Shown piece by piece: positions 1 through 12,228 of a stretch of 64,000 nucleotides of DNA. The stretch comes from Crotophaga sulcirostris (Eukaryota > Chordata > Aves > Cuculiformes > Crotophagidae). Each line of letters begins with the position of its first letter. Position 1 is the stretch's first letter. Both the position numbers and the translations under genes were made by a program. The stretch lies in the NCBI GenBank assembly GCA_013397455.1, contig VYZB01000272.1, forward strand, positions 487,337 through 551,336. The letters are read 5' to 3'. Below the pieces are notes generated by a model that did no database searches, was not told the DNA's origin, and worked only from the letters and a program-made list of their open reading frames with translations.

Positions 1-1014
1 GATAGGAGAAGAAAGGAAGGCAAAGTGAGCGTTATTGGTTTTGAATATATGGTTCATGATTTCAGGAATAAGTAAGGCCAGGTCTGATTTGCTACACCCG
101 AGGTTCCACAGGACTCAGTAAATGTTTGACTGTTTTAGGTTTGAAGGGGTCACATTTTCCTGTTAAGTAGTTTGTTGAAGAGAGCTGAGCAGTCAGGGAA
201 CTGAGTAGTCAGGGAGCTGTGTAGTTTAAGGGAACTAAAGCGGTGACCCGGTGTTCACTGTGAGAAAAAGGATTCATGTAAATGAAATAAATGATAGAAT
301 TATTTGCAGAATAAACCCTTTTATTTAGCTATTAACTATGTGGTGTTGCAAATGATTAAGAATCTGCTGAGATGAAAGCACTACAGGAAAATAAGTTACT
401 GTTACTGTGACAGGATTTTGTGTGTTATAAAGTGATGGAGAAAAAGAGAAATGTTGTAATCCGACAGTGTAAGAAAGCCCTGAAGGTTAGGGTGAATAAG
501 GCAGCCTGGGGTGCTACAGCATGGCCCACGTGTGCAAAGCACAGGCTGTTTGTGTGCTGGATGTGATTAGATATCACTAATGGGTTTCATGAGTGGGACT
601 GAGGAGTTTTAAGGCTGAGAAGAACCATTACATTCATCAGCCTCACTTTTTACATGACACAGAGGTCTTAAATGTGGTATTTGGAATAGTTTCAGTTTAC
701 TGGCTTGTTATTCTTGTTCTAAATTATTTCAAACCAAGGGTCAGGTTGTTATTCCTGCAATCCTAACACACCAGCCTCTCTATCCTATACAGAGTAGCCA
801 CACAATACAAGTTGCAAAAACCTGTGCATTAGATCTCACAGCCTGGCCCACATCTTTTTCTGTTGAGAGAAGCATTTGCAGAATAATATGTGAGCAATTC
901 AAAGATTAACTTGGTTTCATATTGTACTCACTCTTCGAGTAAGATATTGCATGTGTTCTGCAAAGATTTGATTTGGGGTCACATTAAAGACATATTTTCT
1001 TCATTATTTTACAG
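1..1014 (+). other. Intron 1 (3' part) of the RASL11-family gene
   Basis: Non-coding sequence upstream of the first visible coding exon. It ends in a good acceptor (TTCTTCATTATTTTACAG). I see no P-loop-encoding exon (GxxxxGK) here, so the first coding exon should lie left of the window. No repeats were recognised. Confidence 0.6.
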
Positions 1015-1071
1015 CCCTGGTTGTGCGCTTTCTCACAAAGAGATTTATTGGAGACTATGAAGCCAATACTG
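1015..1071 (+). CDS. RASL11-family small GTPase, internal coding exon 2 (switch I region)
   Basis: A 57-base exon between a TTTTACAG acceptor and a GTGAGT donor, phase 1 at both ends. It encodes (A)LVVRFLTKRFIGDYEANT followed by the first base of a Gly codon. This segment directly follows the P-loop in RASL11 proteins and covers the switch I/effector region. The RFLTKRFIGDYE stretch is nearly invariant in RASL11A and RASL11B and identifies the family with confidence. The NTG ending resembles RASL11A more than RASL11B. RASL11 proteins are atypical Ras-like GTPases without a C-terminal prenylation box; RASL11A has been linked to rDNA transcription. The exon joins 3398-3480 in frame, restoring a Gly codon across the junction. 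The exon with the start codon and P-loop is outside the window, so the gene is partial at its 5' end. Confidence 0.9.
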
Positions 1072-3397
1072 GTGAGTCTGCTTTCTACTGCAGTGCTGCA
1101 GATAGCTTGGAAAGAAATCCACTCTTGTTTGTGTCTGGTGCAGATTACAGGAAAGCCAAGTGGTGTTAGATGTCCATAAGGTGCATATTTTAAGTTAACA
1201 GCCTGGAGCTATGAAAGCCATAAATCAAAGGCTCATTATTTATGATCCTTTTTAGCTGTCTTTTTTCCGGCTTGATGGAAAAGGATCAGAGTAAATGGTT
1301 TGCTTGGGGACATACCTATGTTAAAATGCAGACTGAGGGAACAACTTACATGTCGACTAAACCATGGAAATCCAACGCTGCTCTCTCTGCAACCCCAGGG
1401 AAGACAGAGGAATTCCAAAGTGTGTAAAAGGCAGTTCCAAACTTTTCCTGTGTAATCCCTTTTTTTTCAGTGGCTTTTATGACAGGGGAAACTTCCAAAC
1501 TGAAGTCTTCTGTCTATAAGTGACCACGCAAACTGCTTCTAGTGCGTTTCCTGTTTAATCCTGACACCTCAGTGGATGATTTCATAGGAACAGATTCATT
1601 CACAGCCTCTCTTCCAAGAAAGTGCCAGCTGTATTGGCCAGTGTTATAGAAAGGATCTACATACCCTGTGTGCATGTCCCACATGTAGGCCACCTCACAG
1701 AGTCTGGATGAAGGAGGACAGGATTCAAAGCGTGATAGCTTCACTTTGGAGATGCATGCTGGATTTAGAATGAAGAGTTAGAGAGGGAGATGGCAGCACA
1801 AGACACCTTTGATCTCTGCCAGTCTGATGAAATGCAATCTGAAGGCTCCTCTTTACAGCTCCCTCCCGCTGACCCTATGCAACCTGGATGGTTGGCTACG
1901 CTATTTCTTTTCCCTCGGTTCTTCTGTAGGAGGCTGTACATCAAGTTAGACTCCTGAGGTTTGCAATGGGTCGCTGCCAGAGGTGTTGCTGAGATCCACA
2001 TGCTTTTCTCATTAAGCTACCAACTCAACAGCCATGCTTTAGAAGAAACAAATATACCAGAAATAAGAAACAGGTGGCAGTGTGTTTGTGATCATTCAAC
2101 CAGACTTCTCCTTCAGCTGGGTATAAAGCAGAGCACAGGCAGTGTCTGGATGTACCTGCTCTTTTTTCTGCAGTGCATTACAGAGTAGGAATAATATGTT
2201 GTCTGGTCTTGGTGCAAGGGTGCAATATCTTCCCACAAAACAGCACTATCATCATCTTTAAAGCTGATCTATTTTGAAAAAAACCAAATCCCAGATGCGC
2301 TAAATGACCTCACACAGTCAGTATTGAAACATAATATGACAATGTTGGGTTCAGATGCAGCAAACTGAGCTGAGATCCTTTTCCATTGGAGTAAAAACAC
2401 CGACTTCCTTGAACAAGAGATTGTTTTCAGAAGTGATGGCATTATTGTCACTAATGGGTCTCTCTGTCAGTCTAAATTCCTTACTTGCTAATAGCTGGGG
2501 TTTCTCTCCATTTGAAGTGAAGTGCATTGTTTTAGGTGCAGCAGCAACAAATGTGTTTGGACAAGACTGGAAGGCTATACACAGAAGCTGTGGATACAGC
2601 ACCTCTTCATGTATCCATGGGACTTGTATTAAGTTCTAAACAAAAATAGTGATGGCATCAATCTCTGAAGCTGTCCTTATCACACACGCAGATAGTTCAT
2701 AAGATAAAAACTTAAGCTTTCATTGACACTTAACTTGCACTCCAGTAACAAGATAAAGTTCAAGCTCAAAATAGTGATGGTCTTATTAGAGCTGGACCAG
2801 TCCCAGATGTTTTGAACCTGAATATGTGCCATTGAGATTAACCTGAAGTCAGATTCAAACTGTCCAGTCTTTGGGGATTCCATCCAAACTCTGACTGCTA
2901 AGGTCACACAAATCCCAAAGAGCATCTGGGTGTTCTGTAGACAGTCCCTTACTCTGTGTCCAAAACTGGAATACTTTTCTTTTGTAAAAACTTTCACAGA
3001 AATGCAATAGGAAACAGCTTAGTTCTTTTACAAACATCACTTGGGTTTCTTGGTTTGAGATTAAAAATACATGCAGTCCACATTTTAAAAAGTGAACAAT
3101 ATTGCTTGAAAACCTGAATGGCACTTAGCTCCCACTTGGAGTATTTGATGACTACAAAGTGTCCCCTTTCCTAGATACATGCTGGGTATACATTCAAAAT
3201 ATCCAACCACACAGCAAATACTTTACTTAAGTAAACATCCAACATCCACACAACCACACCGGTGCCGTTCACTTTTTAATAAGCAGCTACAGATCATAAG
3301 CCTCAAAACTCTGGATTTCAGCAGTTGCACTTTGCCTTTATGTACTCTTTCTTCTTTGTTACAGTCACTGACTCTAATGACCTTACTTTTCCACCAG
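1072..3397 (+). other. Intron 2 of the RASL11-family gene
   Basis: Bounded by GTGAGT and TTTTCCACCAG. It contains only short open frames without recognisable domains, and I saw no transposable element in it. Confidence 0.75.
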
Positions 3398-3480
3398 GTG
3401 CATTGTATTCAAGGAAGTTCACCATAGATGGAGAACAGATCTCTCTACAGGTGCAGGATACTCCCTTTGTATCACTGGAG
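3398..3480 (+). CDS. RASL11-family small GTPase, internal coding exon 3 (G3 region, altered motif)
   Basis: An 83-base exon between CTTTTCCACCAG and a GTAAAA donor, entering in phase 1 and leaving in phase 0. With the previous exon it reads ...NTGALYSRKFTIDGEQISL, then QVQDTPFVSLE. The LYSR and QVQDTP blocks match RASL11 strands beta2-beta3 and the G3 box. The family has D-T-P-G at G3. Here the codons GAT ACT CCC TTT give D-T-P-F, so the conserved glycine that corresponds to Ras Gly60 is replaced by Phe. The total length to the next conserved block is within one or two residues of RASL11A and RASL11B, so a wrongly placed splice site is unlikely to explain it. Exon 4 joins in frame at phase 0. 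Confidence 0.88.
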
Positions 3481-4957
3481 GTAAAACATCTACTCAGTGC
3501 ATAGGTGCCTCACAGCACAGTTACTGTCTCTTTTTTGTTGCCAGTACTTCCACCTGTAAGTAGTCCCACTTATTAGCAGAAATGGGGGGGAGGGACCTTA
3601 AACCCCACCAACCTGAGCCCTTGAGGAGGTTAAATCAGGGTCTTTTAGGAGTAAGTCAGAATGAAAACAAATCTAGTTTTAACACATTACTGCATCCCAA
3701 GCCTGAGTAGCAGTAAAACCATAGTCTGCCTCACTCCTGCTAGCTCTTTGATTGTTTTATTTCCTGTACAGTGTTTTCTGTGCTTGCATGGCAGAAAATT
3801 CACCTACCTAGAGGCCTGGCTGGCTCAGCTTAGACGTCTCTACACACCCAGAGTCTCTTTTCTCCAGAAAGGTGTGTCTTTCTAAGGGGATGGGCCTCAC
3901 AGCAGTTTTAAGTTCCAGTTAGGGTGCTTTTCAGTGGTCTCTTTACTGTTTCTTTCTTTTTATTTTATTCATGCCTTGTTTTTTAGGTGTTAGTGTTTAT
4001 TTACACCCCTCTTTCTACCAGCGTTTTAGATATTCAAGATTTAATATTTGACTAGGTACCTGTTTCTAGAAAGATCTTTCCAAGGAGGATCGAATATGAA
4101 GATGTCTTTTTTTGGAAGATCTGCTTCACATGCAAAACAAGAGGATGAAAACTGTGTCAAAGCAGCTGGAAATATAGTGAAATTTGGGGTTACATGAATG
4201 GTGGAAATCTCATGAGAATGATAATTCCTACAAATAACTGAGATTTCATGATAAAATTAGGTATCATTTTGTTACCATCAAACCTAAACTTCTGGGTTTG
4301 GCCTTAACCTCAGTCTAAGTTCAGACTTGGTCAAATATATGCCTGGATGGGAACACTGCTTCTCTCATCCTCTTTCAGGCTAGCCCTGGACAGTTTTAGA
4401 TACCTTGTGTGGTCTGCACAGACCCAGGTGTGCATGCGTTCATTTCTGTGCTATAGAACTCTTCTGTCCTGAGCTTACAGAACACGATAAGCAAAGCTCC
4501 CACAGCTGACTGGAAGGAAACTGAAGCAGAAAGCTTTGATGAAGTTCCCCACTCTCTGCTGCTGCTGGGGGTGCACAGAGCGAAACAGAGGACCCCTCAT
4601 TTACTCTTGACACTAAAAAGCAAACAAAAGCTGCTATGGAAGTCTTCCAAACATTCAAGTGGGACTTAATAGTATAAAGGCCCTATACCACTTGCTTAGA
4701 GAGGACCTGCAAAGAGAAGCTGTGGGTGGTGGTTAGGAACAATTGGGACTGCCTGCTCACCACTTAACAAAGGAATTCCCTTCTCTATTCTATCCCAGGG
4801 AGAAAGGGGGGATTGAAAGAATTTAATTCCCTCTTTCACACCACATATATGTTTATTTTCCGGTTTCCCCAATTTAATTAAGACTGTGCCCTAAAGTTCT
4901 GTGACTGTAGCCAAAGCTCCACAAGATTCAGTAATGCCAACAGCTGAGGTTTCTTAG

Positions 4958-5658
4958 TGTCACGGTTTAGCCCTGACCCAGCTAAATTTTCAGCAGCTAA
5001 AACTGTGCAGTTGTGCTCCCAAATGTCACACACCACACACACCACACCCCCCCCGAGGGAATAGGGAGAGGAAAACGAGAAGAAAAAGGCTTGCGGATTG
5101 GAAACTAAAACTACGGCTTTAATGAAATGATGATAATAGTAATACTAATGATTAAAATAATTAGACAATAATAAAATATGCACAAATGTCTGAGATTGCA
5201 CCCCCATCCCTCCCCTCAATGACTGTGTGTCACCACAAATGCTATAGAGCAGACATGAGGGAATGGGTCCACGGCCAGGAGGGAGCTGAGCTCAGGAACT
5301 GGATTCAGGGACGCACAGATCCAGGGTCAGACAAACGACATCCTCACTGGACTTTGGCCATTGCAGAAGAGAGTGAAACCCTCGTGATGTCTCAGTTTTA
5401 TACTGAGTATGATGTACATGCAATGGAATCCCCTGTTGGTCAGTTTGGGGTCACTTGTCCTGTCTGACCCTCCCTGCAGGTGCAGCCTTTTTCACCAGCT
5501 CGAGGATGGCCTTGGTTACCAGAGGAATAAGTATAAACATTGGCCTTTCTGCATCCCAGTGTTCCATCTTATCACTTCTAGAGAGAAACTGTCCAAAAAA
5601 ACATGCAGTTAGCTTTCAGAAAATGGAGTTACTTTAGACTAAGGCTGAACCAGAGTCA
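4958..5658. mobile_element. Solo LTR of an avian endogenous retrovirus-like element
   Basis: About 700 bases starting TGTCACGGTTTAGCC and ending GGCTGAACCAGAGTCA. The two ends are imperfect inverted complements, as in LTR termini. The start, the following C-rich tract (about 5047-5054), the purine-rich GAGGAAAACGAGAAG block and the AT-rich 'AATAATAAAATAT' part resemble the very common bird LTR whose ends read TGTCA-GGTTTA-CC. No internal gag/pol/env sequence adjoins it, so it is a solo LTR. I could not see a clear target-site duplication. The strand is not assigned. Confidence 0.65.
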
Positions 5659-6890
5659 GAGTCACCCCAAATAACTCAAACCATAGCACTTAGTCAGAAA
5701 CGAGTTTAATTGAGTTAAGAAAGAGTTTCATTTTCTTTGTCCCAGTCCAAGCTCTGCACTGTTTGAACAGTTCCCACAGACACACTTATCTGAGCCTGGT
5801 GCAGGTTGGATTTTCTGGTAAAATCCTTAAGGAAGAGAGTTTCTTGCACTTCTCAGACTGAGGAGAGTGTTTCAGGAGGAAGCCATGTGGAAAAACTCAG
5901 GATTGTGTAAGAGAGAAACAGAAGCAAAAAGATAATTGGCCTTGGTCTATAGGTGGCAAATGACTGTGTGTTTCAAAATACATTCTGGAGCAGAGATTTC
6001 CATTTAAGAAGTAGCCCATTAGCCTTTGATTTTCCTGAATAAAGCATTCCATTAGGGATTATCCATCCATGTCACTACTGGGTAGGTCTAGCTGGAGCAA
6101 CCGAGCATTTCTGTTCATTAGGGCTCTCTGAATGTGCACATTCTCCAAAAACATTTTCAGAGCTTGCCAAAGCAATTAGTTCTTTTTCCCTCACTGAAGG
6201 AGTTTGCTGGAGAAGAGATACTAGCAGGACTGTGTAGGGTGGCTAATTATCTACAGATTGGCTACAACCCAGACATCAACTGTGCAAATTGCCCTTCTTC
6301 CCACAGCCTGCCCTGCCCTGGCTTCAGTTCACACACATTAACCTTTTAAACAAGGCTGCTAGTGAGGATCTCTCTTCATTCCCTGTGTAACTCTGTTGAG
6401 TTTGGGGGTTTGAGGAGTTTAGGGGAGAGAGAGGCGTGATAAGAGCATCGGTTAAACAATTTCACTGCTAACAGGATTTAGTGTCCCTGTGAGCTGGCAA
6501 GGGCAAATAACTACTCAGTATGATAGGCCAGTGTCTCTATGAGCAATACTGAAATATTTGCAAAGGACAGTTTGTTAGCAGAACTCCTGTTGAAAATTGT
6601 GAGCCTAACTTATACTCTGAGCCTTCAGAAATTCTCCTTCCTTCTTCTCACAGTAAAGCCTTGCTCGAAGTCCTGTTTTTCACTGTCTCATCTACCATAA
6701 AAGAACTGATCAATTTTTTGTCATTCTTTTCCACCTCTGCTTCCTGAAGTTAGGTTTTATAATTCATATTTAGATGTCTAAATAAGAGTAATCTCTTTGG
6801 GAAGATTGATGAGCACACGCAAATTCTGTTAAAATGAATCTGAATGGCAGATACGTATTCTATAGATGAATCGATAATGGAACATATGTT

Positions 6891-7133
6891 CATAGAATCA
6901 TAAAATGGCTTGGGTTGGAAGAGACCTTAAAGATCATCCAGTTCCAACCCCCCTGCCATGGGCAGGGACACCTCCCACTGGATCAGGGGACTCAAAGCCC
7001 CATCCAACCTGCCCTTGAACATCTCCAGGGAGGGGGCAGCCACAATTCCCCTGGGCAACCTGGGCCAGTGCCTCCCCACCTTCATTGTGAAGAATTTCTT
7101 CCTGATGTCTGATTGAATAGTCTGATTTTAGGT
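6891..7133 (-). mobile_element. CR1 LINE 3' fragment
   Basis: It starts with CATAGAATCATA (the complement of the CR1 3' tail) and runs through GGGTTGGAAGAGACCTTAAAGATCATC and the CTGCCATGGGCAGGGACACC block, then fades near 7133. It is 5'-truncated and lies in intron 3 of the RASL11-family gene, opposite to the gene. Confidence 0.92.
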
Positions 7134-8198
7134 ACACTAATAGAAGTTTGGGCTCTGTATTCATGATGTTGAACTCCCCCTAAAATACACAAAAGCCTGG
7201 GTTTCCTACCAACTTCATCAACAGCTGAATACTGAACATGCTCAATGTGTTGTTGGATATGAAAGAAATTACAAAGTTCAAGAAAGTCTGTAACACTGAC
7301 AGGAATGTCAGCTCTTACAAACCAAGCATCCTGGCAATAACTGCAGCAGTGATTTGCCTTTCTGATTGGGTTATACGCCAGCACAGATAACAAAGAGTAG
7401 AGGATTAGCTGAAAATAACTTCATCTTGAAAACTGAGCTGATCTCTTTTCAAGCCCCACAGGACTGTATCCAGTTTTATATTCCCAACACTGGTGATTGT
7501 TATGGCTGTCAGAGTAGGAGGTGATGGACTGAACAAAGCTGTGACCAGCAAAACAAAAACATAACACCCCTGCTGCACTTCAAATGAGCAATGAGATTTC
7601 ACCTCATTTTCAGTAATTGGTTATTTGTAACATATTGCTTTTTCTAAGTAACTTTGTCTTTGACTATCTGGAGACTCGCGTGGCAGAAAAACCTGTCAGG
7701 CTTCACCACACAGAGTTAGTGAGAACCCCTCTCCATGGAGACATTGAATACAGAATTGGAAAAAGCCCTAAGAACCCACCTTGGGGGCAACCGTTCACTC
7801 GCATAGCTGGGCTGGCCTGCTGAATGTTACAGTGATTTTGCCGTGTCCATCGCTATTCTATTCGCAATAACAGCATAGGTTGCTCTCACACTGGTTTGGT
7901 CCAGAAGAATACATAACAAATATTTCAATGTCAGTATTTAGGTTGTTCTCTTCTTTTCATCCAATGTGCTCTGACCTCTCCCCATTGTGCTGCTTACCTG
8001 TGATATGTTACTGACTCAGTGAAATTTCTCCTGTCCCTGATACATTCCCCAGCAGTCAGAGAGGTTTCTGCCTGTGTGCTGGGAAACAGCCATGCATTAG
8101 AACAAAGCTCTGAGCAGTTCACAATGCTGTATGACTGTTTGCTCTGTCTGCTGCCCATTCTCAGTTTTCTAACCTCACACCCCTTGGTTCTGCGGCAG

Positions 8199-8666
8199 GA
8201 TGACACCGACAGCATATGCTGCCAAGAGCAGATCAACCGTTCAATCTACTGGGCAGATGGTTTCGTTTTTGTTTACTCCATCACAGACTATGAGAGCTAC
8301 CGCATCATCCGTCCCCTGCACCAGCACATCCGCAAGATTCACCCAAATGCTAACATTCCCCTGCTTCTGATGGCGAACAAAGGAGACCTCCTGCGTGCCA
8401 GGCAGGTGTCCTCCAAAGAAGGACTCCAGCTGGCCAGTGAACTGGGAGGTACTTACTGTGAAGTCTCAGCCCGGGAGAACTGTGAGGGAGTACATGAAGC
8501 CTTCCAGCAGCTTTGCCAGGAGGTCAGCAGGATGATTGGGAGCTGCAATGGGGAGAAAAGAAGAGGCCTCCACCTTGTCCGACCCAAGTCACCAAATATG
8601 CAGGACTTAAAGAGACGTTTGAAACAGGCTCTGACTTCCAAAGGAAAATCTGCCACTACACTTTGA
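8199..8666 (+). CDS. RASL11-family small GTPase, terminal coding exon 4
   Basis: A 468-base exon (155 codons plus TGA) after a CAG acceptor, in the frame required by exon 3. It encodes the rest of the GTPase fold. The QEQINRSIYWADGFVFVYSI segment leads into the diagnostic SITDYESY block. The G4 motif is NKGD (in MANKGDLL), and the G5-like segment is CEVSARENC. The conserved RASL11 C-terminal signature PKSPNMQDLKRR is followed by a basic tail ending KGKSATTL. There is no CAAX box, as expected for RASL11 proteins. Residues match a mixture of both known paralogues: IRPLHQHIRK-HP and ARQV are like RASL11A, while GLQLAS, AF-LC-EVS, EKRR and PKSPNMQ are like RASL11B. I therefore leave the symbol blank. 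It could be RASL11A, a third paralogue, or less likely RASL11B. The open frame extends upstream of 8199 only as intron. Confidence 0.93.
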   Translation, partial: DDTDSICCQEQINRSIYWADGFVFVYSITDYESYRIIRPLHQHIRKIHPNANIPLLLMANKGDLLRARQVSSKEGLQLASELGGTYCEVSARENCEGVHEAFQQLCQEVSRMIGSCNGEKRRGLHLVRPKSPNMQDLKRRLKQALTSKGKSATTL

Positions 8667-10890
8667 TGGAGGTGACAGAAATTGTTTTCCACAGCCCTGA
8701 AAAAAGGCAAGAAAATAAGCTGGTAATAAGGGGCATCGCTGAAATTCAGCAGTCAGGTTGTGTAAGAGGCTCTTTCATTTTGTCTTTGCATCTTCCTTAA
8801 AATCTTCCTTAAAAATACCATGCTCATACAGCAAAGGAACTTAAAGGATTTGCTCTTTGGCGCAAGAAATTAGAAACTGTGACTTAAAAAACAGATTGTC
8901 CCCAATGATTTCCTTTTTGAAAGGGACACAGTCAAATAGTTTAGGCTTACAAGTGGATTTTATTCAGAACAATTATTAAATCCTACTTTTAAGAGAAGTG
9001 GCTTCTCTTGGGGATGGCTGTATCCCCAAACACAGGTGATGATCTGCAACCAGACATGAGGAGAGTGACATGAGCTATACTGAGCAGACAAAATCGACCA
9101 CATTTGATTAGTCACAAGACTGGTAAATAAAGGCAAAAAAGTAAATGAAGAACACAGTAATGAAAAGTAGGAATTGAAAGCTTTTAAATTGCTGTTCAGA
9201 AAGTGTTCTTATCAATTTTGGGAAAGATTTGTTCCTATGCAAGCTTTACCATTACGGTGTCTATTGAACAGGAGATTTTTTTTTAAATTACTGTTTTTTT
9301 GATTATTTTTCTTCAAATGCACGTTGACTGTTTCTGAAAGTGATTCAATGGGCAAAATACAGACTCATAGCAGCATTTTATAGGCAGTTTCTCAATGATG
9401 TACTTCTCATAGTTCTGTAAGTTTCCTACATGGCAACAAGAGAGTGACAAATTGAGCAGCATGGTTTAAAAAAAATGGGCTGCATTAATCAAGAGCAAGG
9501 AGATGACCCCAAACTATTTAATTTTATATTTCAAAACCAGTTAGATTTCAAGTTCCAGATGCAGTTTTCAAGAGACAAGGCCTTCACATAGAGTAATTCT
9601 AATTCATCAGATCTTTTTATTAAAGAAGAAAAGGTTTTATGATGCCTGAAATTTCTGACTTCGGGAATTCATCCTGTTGTTATTTGCCTTAGGACCAGAC
9701 TTTACTCAATACCTTACAATGTGTCCAAATCACCTGTTTGTCACTGCGTATTTCACGGGCAGCATCTCACTGTGTGGTGTCTCAGCACGTACAAAGGGAT
9801 GCAGAGCTGGATCCTATAAGCTGGCCCATTTTATGACAGCAGTAACAACAACATGAAGCATCCATCATTTGTTCTTAGTGACAGTGGAAAGAAACTGGGC
9901 TGGACCATGCAAAAGTCCTGATGCAACAATCTTTTATTTAAACAGACCACCTGAGCAATGCATAGGACCATGAAATGAAGTACAGCTTCAGTGATTTACA
10001 CGCAGGAACATAGAAGAGAAAATCCTAGTTTGGTGGATGTGGAAAAACACTACCAGCTGTGGTTTCGGTCAGCAGCGCTGAGCTAAATCAACCTTTTACT
10101 CATTATAAGCAGCAAAAATGTAAATTGAGTCATATGAGTATTTATATAGCTCAGGGCTTGGAAATGCATTCTGTATTTTTCTTGCCCCTGTATTAGACAA
10201 CTCAAGTCCTGATCTTCCTTATCACCTGGATTTACTCTATCTACAGCTCACTTTCTGGTTTATTTATTGTTTTCCACAGCTGGCTATCCAAGAACATCTT
10301 GTGTTGTGATTAATTTAAAGCTCTTTTATTCACACAAAAGAGCTGCACCTTTTTATAAAAATTAGTCTCAAGTGGTAATAGGAGGGCGAAAAGAGATCAT
10401 CCAAACCAGGTGAATGATATCAGAGAATTTCTACTTGAGCTTGTTTTTAATTAACAATTTGATGTTTGAGCAGTGTCATTATTCATTGCAGGCATTTATT
10501 AGCATAGAATTTCAATACTTTAAGTTACTAATAGCATAGCTCAAATACCAAATCCAAAGATTCAATAAGATAAACTGGAGCAAAAAGGTTGTGAGAGACA
10601 CACAGACTGAAAATTGTTTACATTGGAAAAATTATCAACAATTTGGAATAACAATTAAATGTTTTACCATCCCAATACTGTATCACGAGGGCTAAGTTTG
10701 CTGAAGACAATCTGCTGACATTTGTTTTCTTAAGAGCCTAAGAGAATTAGGTTCTCTGGCTGGTTGAATTCATTCGTAACTTGCTTTTTCAACTCTAATC
10801 CTTTCTTAGCTGGGAAGAAAGTTCAACATATTTCAAACCTGTCAATGTTGTATTTTCTATTAGTGATTAATAAAAACACGCAAAGTGTAT
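8667..10890 (+). other. Presumed 3' UTR of the RASL11-family gene
   Basis: AT-rich, repeat-free sequence without supported open frames, directly after the stop codon. There is an AATAAA at 9126-9131 and a second, better-placed one at 10869-10874 followed by GT/T-rich sequence (TATGTCTCATGTCTTTAAATG). Either could be the polyadenylation signal, so the true end is uncertain. Inferred from position and signals only. Confidence 0.45.
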
Positions 10891-12228
10891 GAAGTGGCTG
10901 CTTTATGTCTCATGTCTTTAAATGTTCCCTGTTTACACTAGACCAAAAATGTATTTTTTCCTCTTCTTAAAACCCAACACACCTTCCTTTGGAAATGCAC
11001 ACAAGTGTTCCTACATTTGTACTCCTACATAAGGAAGTATTCTCACATTCCTGCGGCACTGGGGAGGAAAAAGAAGTTGACATTTTAGCTAAAGCCAAAA
11101 AATATTGAAACATTTAAGTCTTCTCCTAAATACTAACATGTGGGAAACACTTATTCTGCTACAGAAATCCGAGTATAGTATTTCCTTTGTTCTTTGACTA
11201 GTGGTACAAATCCTGTAATAGCTTTGATACTGGTTTTAAGCCAGGACATACCCTCTCCAGAAGACACCAAAGCTCTGCAGCTTCGCTAGCAGAGCAGAAC
11301 ACACCTCTGTGCCACTGAAGGGAAGCCAGGCAGAGGAACAAGAATGGTAGCACCAAAAGCAGGGAGAACTGGACACTATAAAATTAAGTGCCTAAAAATA
11401 ATCATGTAAAATACCAAAGATTAGTCAACATAGAACCTGATCTTGAATTAGAATCTTCAGGCTGCCAGGGAAAAACATGGATTCTACAGAAGGTTTACAG
11501 TTAAGCCTCTAGAGTACTGGACATAAAGTCAGAAGTGGGAAGGAAAAAAAAAAAGATTTAAGAGTGGAATTTCTTTTTTTTGGATGTCAAGGTAAATTCT
11601 CCTCTCAGTTATATTGTTTAAGGCCAGACTAACTCCATTGGAAACAATACCAACAAAAACAAACTGTAGAACTCACTTTTTTTCCCCCATCCTACTTCAT
11701 GCTCCTGGGCAGTTTAAATCTTGTGCACCATCTGGTTCTCCAGACAGTTTCCAGCTGAATGTGCTTGGCCACAAAGTGGCTGAGTGATTAGCCCCAAGGT
11801 TACACAGCGGAGCAAGTGCTTGGGAAGAACTCTGAAATTGTCCCCTCTGTAATTAATTCCCAACTCTTTACAACAACCACCAGACCCTACCGCCTCCCTC
11901 AAGGTATGTGCAGTGCTCAGTGAGTTGTGTTACACAAGAATGTAATTAAAAATTGGAGGAAGTTTCTTAAATGACAAGCTGTGCTCAGAACTGCCTGAGA
12001 AAAGTGTTACTGTCATGCTGGCACTGGGCACAGGCACAGTGATACCAAACTGGCTCTGAGTTAAGGAAGATGTTGGTAAATGGTTATTTTCTGCAGTCTC
12101 TCTGTCAGTTGCATTTCTCACACATTTCCAGTGGGTCCCCATGGAAATACAGTGTGCTGTGGGAAATGGGAAAATCAGGCCCCCTTTTTAGCTTTTCCTG
12201 TGTCTTGCTTTGTGATCCCAAGCACAGC
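10891..12228. other. Intergenic, nothing recognised
   Basis: Unique-looking sequence downstream of the RASL11-family gene. Only short open frames occur and no transposable element was recognised. Confidence 0.4.

Larger units (their letters stand above)
3481..8198 (+). other. Intron 3 of the RASL11-family gene
   Basis: Bounded by GTAAAA and the acceptor CCCTTGGTTCTGCGGCAG. It carries a solo LTR (4958-5658) and a minus-oriented CR1 fragment (6891-7133), listed separately. The remainder is unassigned. Confidence 0.75.

Noticed and set aside
8019..8198. Upstream extension of the exon 4 open frame
   Set aside because: It contains no RASL11 sequence and is followed by a CAG acceptor at 8198; treated as intron.
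8513..8800. Overlapping open frame across the end of the RASL11-family coding exon
   Set aside because: A shadow frame; the frame joined to exons 2 and 3 carries all conserved motifs.
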